A DNA stretch of 64,000 bases from DASQUK01 sp963756425 (GCA_963756425.1 CAVWNW010000018.1:1-64000); one strand, 5' to 3'. Shown: positions 50,145 through 63,754, counted from the stretch's first letter. A program made the numbers and translations. The notes: generated from the letters alone by a model not told the origin.

Positions 50145-50845
50145 ATCCGGTAGGCCCGCTGAATGACCGGCTGTGCCACGTTGCGCACGCGGATCCCGCC
50201 CGGGGTCACGCCCCGCTCGCTGCCGTTGTGGGCGTGGCCGTGGACGACAAGGTCGGCGCCGGCGGTGTCGATGGCCTCGGCCAGCAGGTGGCTGCCGAGG
50301 AACGGATAGATCTCCAGGCGCTCGCCCCGCAGTGTCTCGGGCACCGGCGCGTAGTGCAGCAAGGCGATGACCCGATCGGCGTGTGGCCGGACCGCCACCA
50401 GGGCGTCGTGCAGGCGGGCGGCCTCGCGCTTGGTCTCCCCCACGAACGCCTTCATGGCCGGCTCGCCGAACGCGGTGGCGTTGGCGCCGGCGAACCCGCC
50501 GCCGAAACCCTTCGCCCCGGCGATCCCGACGGTGGTGCCGTCGACGCCGACCGTGGTGGCGGCGCCGTCGAGCACGACGACCCCGCCGTCCTCGAGGAGC
50601 CCGACCACCTCGGCGGCCCTCCCGGCGTGGTGGTCGTGGTTCCCCAGCACCGCCACGACCGGGATCTTCACGCCGGCGAGCTCGCTGGCCACGGCCCGGG
50701 CCTCGACCGGCTCGCCGCAACGGGTGAGGTCGCCGGCGAGCAGCAGCAGGTCCGCGCGCTCGTTGACGTGCCGGAGCCCGGCGGCGACCCGACCCACCGA
50801 GTCGACGCCCACGTGGATGTCGGCGACGGCTGCCACGCGCATCAT
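50090..50845 (-). CDS. Metallophosphoesterase
   Basis: A 251-residue calcineurin-like phosphoesterase. Metal ligands are in AAVADIHVGV, LLLLAGDLTRCG, VAVLGNHDHHAG and VVHGHAHNGSERG. It has no signal peptide. The substrate is unknown. Its start overlaps the end of the BON-domain gene (ATGA), so the two are coupled; its 3' end overlaps glcF. Confidence 0.88.
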   Translation of the reverse strand: MMRVAAVADIHVGVDSVGRVAAGLRHVNERADLLLLAGDLTRCGEPVEARAVASELAGVKIPVVAVLGNHDHHAGRAAEVVGLLEDGGVVVLDGAATTVGVDGTTVGIAGAKGFGGGFAGANATAFGEPAMKAFVGETKREAARLHDALVAVRPHADRVIALLHYAPVPETLRGERLEIYPFLGSHLLAEAIDTAGADLVVHGHAHNGSERGVTPGGIRVRNVAQPVIQRAYRIYELGEPAVRDEPAAATG

Positions 50846-51168
50846 GAGCGAGCGTCCCGGAGGGCGCCAGAGTGAGCGTGGCCCGAGCGGCCCGGCCGCA
50901 GGCCATGAGCGGGGAACATGTTGAGCTCCTCGATCGTCCCGTCCTCGGCGGCCGAAAGGACGGTCATCTCGTTCACGACGTCGTACCCCTCGGCGAGCTC
51001 GGCCACCACCTCCGCGATCGACGTCCGTTGTGCGGGCGTGGCGGCCGTACCCGTCAGCACCACGCGGTCGCCGGCCACCTGCACGTCGACGCCCAGTTCG
51101 CGAGCTCGGGGGTCGGTCGCGAGCGCGTCCTGGATGTGATGGACCAGGTACTCGTGGGGCTCGGCCAT
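50842..51168 (-). CDS. BON-domain protein
   Basis: A 108-residue protein. The BON domain (about 5-70) is seen in YLVHHIQDALATDPRARELG, VQVAGDRVVLTGTAATPAQR and VAELAEGYDVVNEMTV. The tail (AEDGTIEELNMFPAHGLRPG) is low in structure. BON domains bind phospholipid or other envelope components, but this copy lacks a signal peptide. Coupled to the metallophosphoesterase gene. Confidence 0.82.
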   Translation of the reverse strand: MAEPHEYLVHHIQDALATDPRARELGVDVQVAGDRVVLTGTAATPAQRTSIAEVVAELAEGYDVVNEMTVLSAAEDGTIEELNMFPAHGLRPGRSGHAHSGALRDARS

Positions 51169-51214
51169 GCCCGCGGCTTCCCCGCCGCGCGGCCGGTAAC
51201 CCGGCCCGGCCGGC

Positions 51215-52066
51215 TCAGCCGCCGCCGAGCCAGCGCTGCCGCGCCTCGTCGTCGTACGTGGAGAAGAACCGGGTCAGGTCCTCGACCATGCGGTCGAACG
51301 ATTCGGCTGCGAACAAGACGGGCTGGTAGCGGGTGATGTCGTACTCCAAAGTGCCCATTCGAGCGATGTCCCACGGCCGGATCTCGGCGTTGCGGAACTC
51401 CTCGATCTCGCCGTACGACGACAGGAGGCCGGCACCGTAGGCCTTGAGCTCACCGTCCTCGTGCACCACGCCGAACTCGAGCGTGAACCAGAAGACCTTG
51501 GAGAAGAAGTCGAGCGCAGGGTCGCTGGATGCCCTGACCGACGCCTTGCCGGCCTCCTCGTAGAGGTCGGCGAAGACGGGGTTGGCCAGCATGTTGGCGT
51601 GCCCGATGATCTCGTGCACGATGTCGGGCTCGGGAGTGTAGAAGGGCGCCGAATGATGGCGGATGTACTGGGTGGACAGGAACGTCCGCCGCGCCAGCGC
51701 GCCGTAGAACACGCGCGTGGGTACCAGCCCCGGTACCGGCTCGATGTGGAACCGCCCGAGGGCGTGCACGCGCTCGTCGACCTCGCGCAGCTGCGGCATC
51801 CGGTCTGTGGGCAACGTCAGCGCCGCCGCGCCCTCGAGGTAGGCGCGGCACGCGTACCGCTTGTGCTTGCGCGCGAGCTCGTGGGAGACGAGGCGCCACA
51901 CCTCGTCCTCCTCGGGCGTGTAGGTGACATCGGGGATGGGGTCACCGCTGTGGTAGTGGGCGCCCACGTCGGCGATCGCCCCGCGGCGAGCCCGGTACTC
52001 GGGATCTGAGAATCCGGGATGGTCCTCGGGCAGCTCCGCCGGCGCCGTTGCCGTCACGTCGCTCAT
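51215..52066 (-). CDS. phhA: Phenylalanine 4-monooxygenase
   Basis: A 283-residue aromatic amino-acid hydroxylase. Iron ligands His151 and His156 are in PDIVHEIIGHANML and Glu197 in FWFTLEFGV. PFYTPEPDIVHE and RRTFLSTQYIRHHS are typical of the bacterial monomeric enzyme. It converts phenylalanine to tyrosine with tetrahydrobiopterin and oxygen. No pterin dehydratase gene is adjacent. It lies in the same direction as the E1 and IcmF genes upstream. Confidence 0.93.
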   Translation of the reverse strand: MSDVTATAPAELPEDHPGFSDPEYRARRGAIADVGAHYHSGDPIPDVTYTPEEDEVWRLVSHELARKHKRYACRAYLEGAAALTLPTDRMPQLREVDERVHALGRFHIEPVPGLVPTRVFYGALARRTFLSTQYIRHHSAPFYTPEPDIVHEIIGHANMLANPVFADLYEEAGKASVRASSDPALDFFSKVFWFTLEFGVVHEDGELKAYGAGLLSSYGEIEEFRNAEIRPWDIARMGTLEYDITRYQPVLFAAESFDRMVEDLTRFFSTYDDEARQRWLGGG

Positions 52067-52255
52067 GAGTTCATGCTCCTCCTCGGTACTGCGATCTTCA
52101 ACGCGCGCGCGGATACGGCGACGGTCAGTGGTGGCGGCCGCATCTGCTCACCGCGGCCAGATCGACACACTCCGTAATCGAATCGTCGCAACCTCGTCGC
52201 CTTGCCATGAGTGAATGTCCCGTACTCCCCAACGGCGGAAAGGTGACAACACGCA

Positions 52256-52375
52256 ATGAGCGAGATCCTGATCATCGGGCTGGTGGCGGTCGTCGTGGTG
52301 ATCGCAATGGCCGGGCTCCTCGGACGGCTGGTTGGGCTCGACGACCTCCCGGCGGTCGGCGAGAGCGACCTATAG
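52256..52375 (+). CDS. Small single-helix membrane protein, 39 residues
   Basis: From the ATG at 52256: MSEILIIGLVAVVVVIAMAG and an acidic end (LLGRLVGLDDLPAVGESDL). One hydrophobic helix with a short charged tail. Third positions are mostly G/C, and it is divergent from phhA. No family is recognised; too short for usual gene calling. Confidence 0.5.
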   Translation: MSEILIIGLVAVVVVIAMAGLLGRLVGLDDLPAVGESDL

Positions 52376-52478
52376 AGGGGGAACGAGGCCCCGGCACCCC
52401 GCCGGCGGTTCTGGTGGTGAAACCAGATCCGTCGGCGGGTTCGCGTCTGAGCCCCCGTCAGCGGCACGCCCCGTCCCC

Positions 52479-54821
<2,343 letters not shown>

Positions 54822-54941
54822 GCCTCACCCCCTGGGCGATCAGTCGAGTGTCACCGTCCGATGGTCTCACATCTGCACAGCCCAAGGGGGACATGGGTGC
54901 GCGATCTGCACGCCGACGTCGATCCTGCACGGTGGGCGCCG

Positions 54942-54967
54942 ACCGGGCCCGGGGGGAGCCGGACCCG
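54942..54967 (-). terminator. GC hairpin downstream of icmF
   Basis: CCGGGTCCGG and CCGGGCCCGG (minus strand) can form a stem of 10 bp, with one G-U pair and a 6-nt loop. It lies 17 bp after the icmF stop and upstream of the E1 gene. Confidence 0.45.
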
Positions 54968-54983
54968 GCCTCGGAGCCTTGCG

Positions 54984-57900
54984 CTAGACGTTGCGGCGGT
55001 AGCGGCCGCCGACCTCGAAGAGGGCGTCGCTGATCTCACCCAGCGAGCAGACGCGCACGGCGTCCATGAGCACGGCGAACAGGTTGTCGCCGGCCAACGC
55101 CGCGCGCCGCAGGCGATCGAGCATGGCCGGCCGCTCCTGGGCGTGGCGGGACTTGAAGTCGGCGAGCCGGCCGAGCTGGCGCTGCTTCTCCTCCTCGGTC
55201 GATCGAGCGAGCTGGAGGGGCCGGCCGCCGCCCCCGGAGGGCTCGCCCGGGGTGGCATCGGGCGCCAGGAAGGTGTTGACCCCCACGATGGGCAGAGATC
55301 CGTCGTGCTTGCGCTGCTCGTACAGGATCGACTCGTCCTGGATCCGGCCGCGCTGGTAGCCGGTCTCCATGGCGCCGAGGACGCCGCCCCGCTCGGCCAG
55401 GCGGTCGAACTCGGCCAGAACGGCCTCCTCCACCAGGTCGGTGAGCTGCTCGATGACGAAGGAGCCCTGGTTGGGGTTCTGGTTCCGCGCCAGCCCCCAC
55501 TCGTGGTTGATGATCTGCTGTATCGCCATCGCCCGTCGGACGGAATCGGCGGTGGGGGTCGTGATCGCCTCGTCGTACGCGTTCGTGTGCAGGCTGTTGC
55601 AGTTGTCGTAGACGGCGATGAGTGCCTGGAGCGTGGTCCGGATGTCGTTGAACGACATCTCCTGGGCGTGCAGCGAACGACCCGAGGTCTGGATGTGGTA
55701 CTTGAGCTTCTGGCTGCGCGCGTCGCCGCCGTAGAGGTCCCGCACGGCGATTGCCCAGATCCGCCGGGCCACCCGGCCCATGACGGCGTACTCGGGATCC
55801 ATCCCGTTGGAGAAGAAGAAGCTGAGGTTGGGCGCGAACTCGTCGACGCGCATGCCCCGCGCCAGGTACGCCTCGACGTACGTGAAGGCGTTGGCCAGTG
55901 TGAACGCCAGCTGGCTGATGGGGTTCGCCCCGGCCTCGGCGATGTGGTACCCGGAGATCGACACCGAGTAGAAGTTGCGGACCCGGTGCTCGACGAACCA
56001 CTCCTGGATGTCGGCCATCATCCGCAGGGCGAACTCGGTGGAGAAGATGCAGGTGTTCTGGCCTTGGTCCTCCTTGAGGATGTCGGCCTGCACCGTGCCC
56101 CGCACGTTGGCCAGCACCCGGGCGCGGATGTCGGCGGCCTCCTCGTCGTCGGGCGGCCGCCCGTGCTCGGATTCGAACGCCGCCAGCTGTTGGTCGATGG
56201 CGGTGTTGAAGAACATGGCGAGGATGGCGGGTGCCGGCCCGTTGATCGTCATCGACACGGAGGTGGCCGGGTCGGTGAGGTCGAACCCGTCGTAGAGGAC
56301 CTCCATGTCGTCGAGCGTCGCGATGGAGACGCCCGAGTTGCCCACCTTGCCGTAGATGTCGGGTCGCTCGTCGGGGTCGAAGCCGTAGAGGGTCACCGAA
56401 TCGAACGCCGTCGACAGGCGCGTCGCCGGCTGCCCAGCGGACAGCAGGTGGAAGCGGCGGTTGGTGCGGAAGGCGTCGCCCTCGCCGGCAAACATCCGTG
56501 TGGGGTCTTCGCCTTCGCGCTTGAAGGCGAAGACCCCACCGGTGAACGGGAACCGTCCGGGAAGGTTCTCGTTCCTCAACCAGCGAAGCAGCGTGCCCTC
56601 GTCGTCTTCGAGGCTTCGAGGGAGCGCCACCCGCGGGACGTGCGTGCCCGACAGCGATACGTCCGAGACCGCCGTGCGGATCTCGCGGTCGCGCACGGTC
56701 ACCACGTGCTCGTCGCCCGAGTACGTCTCGACCGCGGTCGGCCAGGAGTCGAGCAGGCCGTGCGACTCGGGGTCGAGGGCCCGCTCGGCGTCGGCGAGCA
56801 GGGACTCGACCAGGCCCAGTGCGCCACTCACGTCGTCTCCGGTTGCCGGGCCGTGCTGCCCGCTCCTGGCGCCTGCGGCGCCGGGCCGCTCGGGCCCCGG
56901 CTGCGCTGCTCGCGCAGCCTCAGGCTCGGAGGTGGCTGAGCCGGCATCGGCCAGCAGCTCGCGAGTGGTGCGGAGCGCCTGGCGGCGGCGGGCCGCGTCG
57001 ACCTGTTCCCCGGTGTGGCGGTGGTACGCCCGCACCGTCTCCGCCACGTCGGCCAGGTAGCGGCTGCGGGCGGGCGGCACGATGGCCGCGATCCCGGTGG
57101 GCACCCGCGTGTCGACGGGCGCGAGCCCTCCGCCGCCGGTGGCCAGCCCGTGCTCGCCGAGCAGGCCCCGCAGGTGCTGGTAGAGGGCGGTCACGCCGTC
57201 GTCGTTGAAGCGCGCGGCGATGGTGCCGAACACCGGCAGTTCCTCGAGCGGGGCGCCAAAGGACTCGAGGTTGCGCTGGAGCTGGCGACGCACGTCGCGC
57301 AGGGCGTCCTCGGCGCCCCGACGCTCGAACTTGTTGATCGCGACGGCGTCGGCGAAGTCGAGCATGTCGATCTTCTCGAGCTGGCTGGGCGCGCCGAACT
57401 CCGGGGTCATCACGTACAGCGACACGTCGACGACCTCGACGATGCCCGTGTCCCCCTGCCCGATGCCCGGCGTCTCGACGATCACCAGGTCGTGACCGGC
57501 GGCCTTGCACGCGACGATCACGTCCTCCACGTGCTCGGGGACCTCGGCCACCGCCCCACGCGTGGCGAGCGACCGCATGAACACGTGGGGATGGTCGATG
57601 GCGTTCATGCGGATCCGGTCGCCGAGCAGCGCGCCACCGGCGCGCCGGCGTGTGGGATCGATGGCCACCACGGCGATGTGGAGCTTGTCCTCGTAGTCGA
57701 GGCGGAAGCGCCGCACCAGCTCGTCGGTGAGCGAGGACTTGCCGGACCCACCCGTGCCGGTGATGCCGAGCACTGGTACGGCACGCCGGGTGCCGGCCCG
57801 ACGCAGGTCCATGAGGTCGTCACGCCCGAGGGTGCCGCCCTGGATGGCGGTGATCACTCGAGCCAGCGCCTGATGGTCGCCCCCCGCGACGTTGGCGACC

Positions 57901-58376
57901 GCGTCCGACGCGAGCTGCGTGGCGAGGTCGATGTCGCACGCCTCGACCATGGTGTTGACCATGCGGCCCAGACCGAGGCGCTGGCCGTCCTCGGGCGAGA
58001 ACACGTGGGTCACGCCGTAGTCCTGCAGCTCGGCGATCTCGTCCGGCACGATCACACCGCCGCCCCCGCCGTACACCTTGGCGTCCGGGCGGCCCTCGGC
58101 CCGGAGACGATCGACCAGGTAGCGGAAGAACTCGATGTGTCCCCCCTGGTAGGAGCTGACTGCGACGCCCTGGACGTCCTCCTCGACCGCCGCCCGCACG
58201 ATCTCGTCGACCGAGCGGTTGTGGCCCAGGTGGATCACCTCGGCACCCTGCGATTGGAGGATCCGCCGCATGACGTTGATGGCCGCGTCGTGCCCGTCGA
58301 AGAGGCTGGCGGCCGTGACCAGGCGGATGGGATGAACCGGCCGGTGAATCTCCGCGACAGCTTCCCCAGTGCTCAC
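54984..58376 (-). CDS. icmF: Fused isobutyryl-CoA mutase IcmF
   Basis: A 1130-residue protein combining three units. A B12-binding domain (about 1-145) has the cobalamin motif SLFDGHDAAIN and VIHLGHNRSV. A MeaB-type GTPase chaperone domain (about 200-470) has Walker A GTGGSGKSS and the NKFERRGAEDA region. The acyl-CoA mutase domain (about 560-1130) includes YHIQTSGRSLHAQEMSFN. This order is diagnostic of IcmF, which interconverts isobutyryl-CoA and n-butyryl-CoA and can act on isovaleryl-CoA. A 45-residue Ala/Gly/Pro-rich linker (about 482-525) separates the GTPase and mutase parts. It is divergent from marR across a tandem repeat array. Confidence 0.95.
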   Translation of the reverse strand: MSTGEAVAEIHRPVHPIRLVTAASLFDGHDAAINVMRRILQSQGAEVIHLGHNRSVDEIVRAAVEEDVQGVAVSSYQGGHIEFFRYLVDRLRAEGRPDAKVYGGGGGVIVPDEIAELQDYGVTHVFSPEDGQRLGLGRMVNTMVEACDIDLATQLASDAVANVAGGDHQALARVITAIQGGTLGRDDLMDLRRAGTRRAVPVLGITGTGGSGKSSLTDELVRRFRLDYEDKLHIAVVAIDPTRRRAGGALLGDRIRMNAIDHPHVFMRSLATRGAVAEVPEHVEDVIVACKAAGHDLVIVETPGIGQGDTGIVEVVDVSLYVMTPEFGAPSQLEKIDMLDFADAVAINKFERRGAEDALRDVRRQLQRNLESFGAPLEELPVFGTIAARFNDDGVTALYQHLRGLLGEHGLATGGGGLAPVDTRVPTGIAAIVPPARSRYLADVAETVRAYHRHTGEQVDAARRRQALRTTRELLADAGSATSEPEAARAAQPGPERPGAAGARSGQHGPATGDDVSGALGLVESLLADAERALDPESHGLLDSWPTAVETYSGDEHVVTVRDREIRTAVSDVSLSGTHVPRVALPRSLEDDEGTLLRWLRNENLPGRFPFTGGVFAFKREGEDPTRMFAGEGDAFRTNRRFHLLSAGQPATRLSTAFDSVTLYGFDPDERPDIYGKVGNSGVSIATLDDMEVLYDGFDLTDPATSVSMTINGPAPAILAMFFNTAIDQQLAAFESEHGRPPDDEEAADIRARVLANVRGTVQADILKEDQGQNTCIFSTEFALRMMADIQEWFVEHRVRNFYSVSISGYHIAEAGANPISQLAFTLANAFTYVEAYLARGMRVDEFAPNLSFFFSNGMDPEYAVMGRVARRIWAIAVRDLYGGDARSQKLKYHIQTSGRSLHAQEMSFNDIRTTLQALIAVYDNCNSLHTNAYDEAITTPTADSVRRAMAIQQIINHEWGLARNQNPNQGSFVIEQLTDLVEEAVLAEFDRLAERGGVLGAMETGYQRGRIQDESILYEQRKHDGSLPIVGVNTFLAPDATPGEPSGGGGRPLQLARSTEEEKQRQLGRLADFKSRHAQERPAMLDRLRRAALAGDNLFAVLMDAVRVCSLGEISDALFEVGGRYRRNV

Positions 58377-58407
58377 AGGCTCAGGGTAGTTGGAAGTCCA
58401 AGATTCC

Positions 58408-58497
58408 GTCTACCGAGAGTCTGTCTACCGAGAGTCCGGCTACCGAGCGTCGGCCGGCCGAGAGTTTGTCGCCCGAGCATCGGTCATCCGACATAGG
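58408..58497. repeat. Six 15-bp tandem repeats between icmF and marR
   Basis: Units start at 58408, 58423, 58438, 58453, 58468 and 58483; the first two read GTCTACCGAGAGTCT and GTCTACCGAGAGTCC, later ones diverge around a conserved CCGA core. They fill the divergent gap and could be regulatory half-sites or a minisatellite. Confidence 0.75.
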
Positions 58498-58507
58498 ATC
58501 AGGTGCC

Positions 58508-59017
58508 GTGGGGAGCCAGCGTCCGCTCGACTTCGACGCCATCGCGGAGGCCCGGCGGCAATGGGAGTCGCACGACTGGGCCGCGCCGGCCCAGATGTCC
58601 GCCATCACGTCGATCATGCGGGCGCAACAGATCCTGATCGCCAAGGTCGACGATGCCCTGAAGCCCTTCGACCTGACCTTCGCCCGCTACGAGGCGCTGG
58701 TCCTGCTGTACTTCAGCCGCCACGGCGAGCTGCCCATGGGCAAGATGGGCGACCGACTCATGCTGCACCCCACCAGCGTCACCAACATCATCGACCGGCT
58801 GGAACAGCAGGACCTGGTGCGGCGGATTCCCCATCCCACCGACCGCCGCACGGTGCTGGCGCAGATCACCGAGGACGGTCGCCAGGTGGTCGAGAAGGCG
58901 ACGGAGGCCGTGAGCTCCATCCGCTTCGGGGTGGACGGCCTGACAGTCGCCGAGCTCGACCAGCTCACCGCCCTGCTCCGCAAGCTCCGCATCGCGGCCG
59001 GCGACTTCCCCGGGTAA
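58508..59017 (+). CDS. MarR-family transcriptional regulator
   Basis: A 169-residue protein from a GTG at 58508. The winged helix is DLTFARYEALVLLYFS, MGDRLMLHPTSVTNIIDRLE (recognition helix) and the wing RIPHPTDRRTVLAQIT. The N- and C-terminal helices form the dimer interface. A TAGGAT sequence at 58494-58499 ends 8 bp before the GTG, so the mRNA may be leaderless. Divergent from icmF, which it may regulate. Confidence 0.87.
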   Translation: MGSQRPLDFDAIAEARRQWESHDWAAPAQMSAITSIMRAQQILIAKVDDALKPFDLTFARYEALVLLYFSRHGELPMGKMGDRLMLHPTSVTNIIDRLEQQDLVRRIPHPTDRRTVLAQITEDGRQVVEKATEAVSSIRFGVDGLTVAELDQLTALLRKLRIAAGDFPG

Positions 59018-59058
59018 GTACTCCGGACTCCCGGCCGTTTTGGGGCAGGCTGGGGCAC

Positions 59059-59862
59059 GTGGCCGTGGGCGGCGACCGTGAGCGTTTGGCGGCGATGTTC
59101 GATCGCGCCGCAGACCGGTATCAGCGGGCTCGACCCGAATACCCGAGCGAGCTCTATGACCACCTCATCGATGTCACGCGCCTGTCGCCCGGAGCGCGCC
59201 TGCTGGAGGGCGGATGCGGGCCGGGCAAGGCGACGCTTCCGCTCGCGCAGCGGGGGTTCCGCATCACATGCGTCGAGCCGGGTGCAGCCCTGGCGGCGGC
59301 TGCACGCTTGAACCTGGCGGCGTTCGATGTCGCCGTGGCGGAGGCGCACTTCGAGGACTGGACCCCAGTTGGCGAACCGTACGCACTGGTCTTCGCGGCG
59401 ACCGCCTGGCACTGGGTCGACCCCGCTGTGCGCTATCGCAGGGCGGCGGAGGCGCTGGAGCCCAGCGGCCATCTGGCGGTGTGGGGCGCGGGCCATGTCA
59501 TCCCCTACGACGGCGATCCGTTCTTCGACGAGCTACAGGAGGTCTATGACGAGATCGGCGAGTCGCGTGTGCCGGACGCCAAGCTGCCGCGACCTCAGGA
59601 GCTGGACGACGACCGCGCCGAGATCGACGGCAGCGGGCTCTTCGAAGTGATCGACATCAGCCAGTACGACTGGGAGACCGTCCACGACGCCGACGGCTAC
59701 ATCGACCTGCTGAACACCTTCTCTGGCCACATCGCCATGCAGGATTGGCAACGCGACCGGCTGTTCGCGGAGATCCGCCGACGTCTCGCCAGGCGGCACG
59801 ACGGCCTCCTGCGTCGACACTGGGGCGGCGTCCTGCACATCGCTAGACGCCTCGCGGTGTAA
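59059..59862 (+). CDS. Class I SAM-dependent methyltransferase
   Basis: A 267-residue protein from a GTG at 59059 (an ATG at 59095 is possible). Motif I is ARLLEGGCGPGKATLPLA, then TCVEPGAALAAAAR and AATAWHWVDPAVRYRRAAEA with SGHLAVWGAGH as the post-motifs. FDRAADRYQRARPEYP at the N-terminus is common in this subfamily. Substrate unknown. It follows marR by 41 bp. Confidence 0.87.
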   Translation: MAVGGDRERLAAMFDRAADRYQRARPEYPSELYDHLIDVTRLSPGARLLEGGCGPGKATLPLAQRGFRITCVEPGAALAAAARLNLAAFDVAVAEAHFEDWTPVGEPYALVFAATAWHWVDPAVRYRRAAEALEPSGHLAVWGAGHVIPYDGDPFFDELQEVYDEIGESRVPDAKLPRPQELDDDRAEIDGSGLFEVIDISQYDWETVHDADGYIDLLNTFSGHIAMQDWQRDRLFAEIRRRLARRHDGLLRRHWGGVLHIARRLAV

Positions 59863-59947
59863 CGCTCAGACGCGGTGCTTCCACGCCCGTTGATGCCGAC
59901 GTGGCCTGATTGACTTCGAGTACACCAGGACACGCCGGGCGCACTGA

Positions 59948-60343
59948 TCAGCAGAAGAAGGATTCGTACGCCTCGGGGTCGCCGTGGATGTTCCACCAGT
60001 CGGTGGCGCGGCCGTCGGGATCGAGGTGGAAGACGTGCGCCTCGCGGACGTCGAGGCGGGCGCCGTCGGCACGGGTGGCCGTCTCGCGGACGTTGGCGAC
60101 GGCATGGTGGTCGTCAGCGAAGACGTCCAGCACGTTCAACAGGAGCGTGCCCTCGGTGAAGCGCGTCAGCTCCTGGAAGTGGGCGGCGACCTCGTCCCGA
60201 CCCTTGTGATCTCCGGCGAAGCGGCCGCCGGAGACGTGCCAGACGACGTCATCCGACAGCAGGCGCAGGACGACGTCCACGTCACGGGCGGCGAACCGTT
60301 CGTATCCCTGGAGGATTCGGGCGACGTTGGGGTGCTCGGACAT
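59948..60343 (-). CDS. SnoaL/NTF2-like domain protein
   Basis: A 131-residue protein from an ATG at 60343. The NTF2 fold is seen in ILQGYERFAARDVDVVLRLL, DDVVWHVSGGRFAGDHKGRD and the final FHLDPDGRATDWWNIHGDPE. Such proteins act on or bind small hydrophobic ligands; no substrate can be inferred. Confidence 0.8.
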   Translation of the reverse strand: MSEHPNVARILQGYERFAARDVDVVLRLLSDDVVWHVSGGRFAGDHKGRDEVAAHFQELTRFTEGTLLLNVLDVFADDHHAVANVRETATRADGARLDVREAHVFHLDPDGRATDWWNIHGDPEAYESFFC

Positions 60344-60398
60344 TGCGTCCCCCTCAACGGAGTCGTCATTGACGAGGGTCCATTGTCCCCCGCCCGGG

Positions 60399-61495
60399 TC
60401 AGCTTTGGCCACCGCCTGCGACCAGGGGATGCTGCTCGAAGAACTCCCACATGACCTCGTTAGCCGAGATCGACATCGTCGTGTGACCGACTAGGTTCTC
60501 GACGTTGGCCAGGAGCTCGGAGCCTGGCCAGGTGTGACCGCCGCCCTCCACGCGGTAGAGCTCGGCCTCGGCGCCTGCCGGGCAGGCGAAGGACAGCAGG
60601 GTGACGTCGTCGGCGACCGCCTCCTCCTCGGGGGCGGTGTCGTCACAGCCGTTGCGCCCGGCCCAGTCGGCCATCACCTCGGGAACTGACGGGCCCCCGG
60701 CCGCCCGCGCCCCATCGGGTTGGTCCGCCACGTCGCCGAGGGTGCCCTGGCCATCGGGCGAGGGCAGGCTGGCGACCTGGGGACCGAACCCCCCGTCGTA
60801 AGCTAAGAAGCCGTCATCGGTGCCGTGGAAGGCAACCACCGGGACCGAGCGTTCGGGAGTGCAGCCGGCGACCTCGGTCACGCCCGCCACGGGCGCGGCC
60901 GCGGCGAAGCGATCGGAGAGCGCGCACGCCAGCGTGGAGGTCATCATGGCTCCGTTCGACAGGCCGGTGACGTAGACCCGGGCGGTGTCGACGCACAGCG
61001 ACGCCTCGACGTCGTCCAGCATCCCCTCCAGAAACACCTGGTCGGGTCCCCCCGGCCTGGTATCCCACAGCGGGACCGGCCCCTGGCCCTGACCGTGCGG
61101 CGTGAGCGTGACGAACCCCTGCTCGTCGCCGTACGCGCCCAGGCCGGACACCGTGGCATGCACCTCGGCCCCCTCGCTGTAGCCGTGGAGGTCGACCACC
61201 ACCGGCACGGGGGTGGTGCCGTCGTGCGCCGGCGGCACGTGCCTCAGGTACCAGCGCTCGACTCCGCCGGAGTCGAGCGTCACCTTCACCTGCCCGGCAC
61301 CGACGGTGCGGCGCTGGCACCGCACCCGGCGGAGGGGCGCGGGTCCACGTCCTCCGGTGCGGCCGGCGCCGCGGCGCCATCGGCCCCCGACGCACCAGCC
61401 TCGGCGCCACCAGCGTCGTCGTCCCCGCCCGAGCAGGCGCCCAGGAGCACACCGCACATGAGCACCGCCGTGATCCGGCGCAGAGATCTCGCCAT
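60399..61495 (-). pseudogene. PHB-depolymerase-like esterase lipoprotein, frameshifted
   Basis: From the ATG at 61495 a lipoprotein signal is read: RRITAVLMCGVLLGACSGGD, with Cys in the lipobox, followed by an Ala/Gly linker ending CGASAAPSV. The frame then stops at 61286. A shift near 61290-61320 continues with KVTLDSGGVERWYLRH, VVDLHGYSEG, the GxSxG motif in VTGLSNGAMMTS and the His of GGGHTWPGS to a stop at 60399. The joined protein is an LpqC/PHB-depolymerase-like secreted esterase. One base is missing, or two are extra, relative to the expected frame. Confidence 0.78.
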
Positions 61496-61550
61496 CACCG
61501 TTCCCCTCCGCGTCCCTCCGCGCCCGGCGCGCACCAGGGTGCCACAGGCC

Positions 61551-63407
<1,857 letters not shown>

Positions 63408-63479
63408 AGGCGCCGAGGCTACGTTCCGATCCGTTCGCGAGAATCCCTCCGTGCGCGGGGCGATCGCCTTCACCACGAC

Positions 63480-63632
63480 CGTGACCACCGACGGACGGCG
63501 CTGGCGCAGTTCCACCGGCGGGCGTACCTCCGTTGGATCGACGCCACCAAGCGGCGGCCCGACCTCCGGGCCGCCCGCATCGCCGAGATGGTCGAGCTCC
63601 TGCAGGCCGGCCACAAGCAACGTCCCGGCTGA
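63480..63632 (+). pseudogene. 3' remnant of a YdeI/OmpD-associated-type protein
   Basis: The frame ending at 63632 reads ALAQFHRRAYLRWIDATKRR followed by PDLRAARIAEMVELLQAG, which resembles the conserved C-terminus of YdeI-type proteins (SHRREYVRWIEEAK pattern). No start or N-terminal part is present. A GTG at 63451 in another frame (RGAIAFTTTVTTDG) may be the broken 5' piece. Confidence 0.5.
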
Positions 63633-63648
63633 GGCGCGCTCGCTTCCG

Positions 63649-63680
63649 TTGACAACGACGCGCTGTTAGGGTTACCTAAC
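63649..63680 (+). promoter_or_regulatory. Promoter-like sequence with overlapping palindrome
   Basis: TTGACA at 63649-63654, a 17-bp spacer, and TTACCT at 63672-63677; the palindrome GTTAGGGTTACCTAAC (63665-63680) covers the -10. The plus-strand promoter points into the 3' end of zwf. It would give a regulated antisense or small RNA, but no plus-strand gene follows in the window. Confidence 0.4.
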
Positions 63681-63754
63681 CAGTCCCGCCTGATGGCGAG
63701 CTGATCGAGTCGGCCGGGAGGGCGCGGCGGCCCTCTCGGCCGGCCGCCACGCCG

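Noticed and set aside
54984..58376. Methylmalonyl-CoA mutase.
   Set aside because: The B12 domain is N-terminal and a GTPase is fused in the middle, which is the IcmF layout; the active-site segment reads QTSGRSLHAQE.
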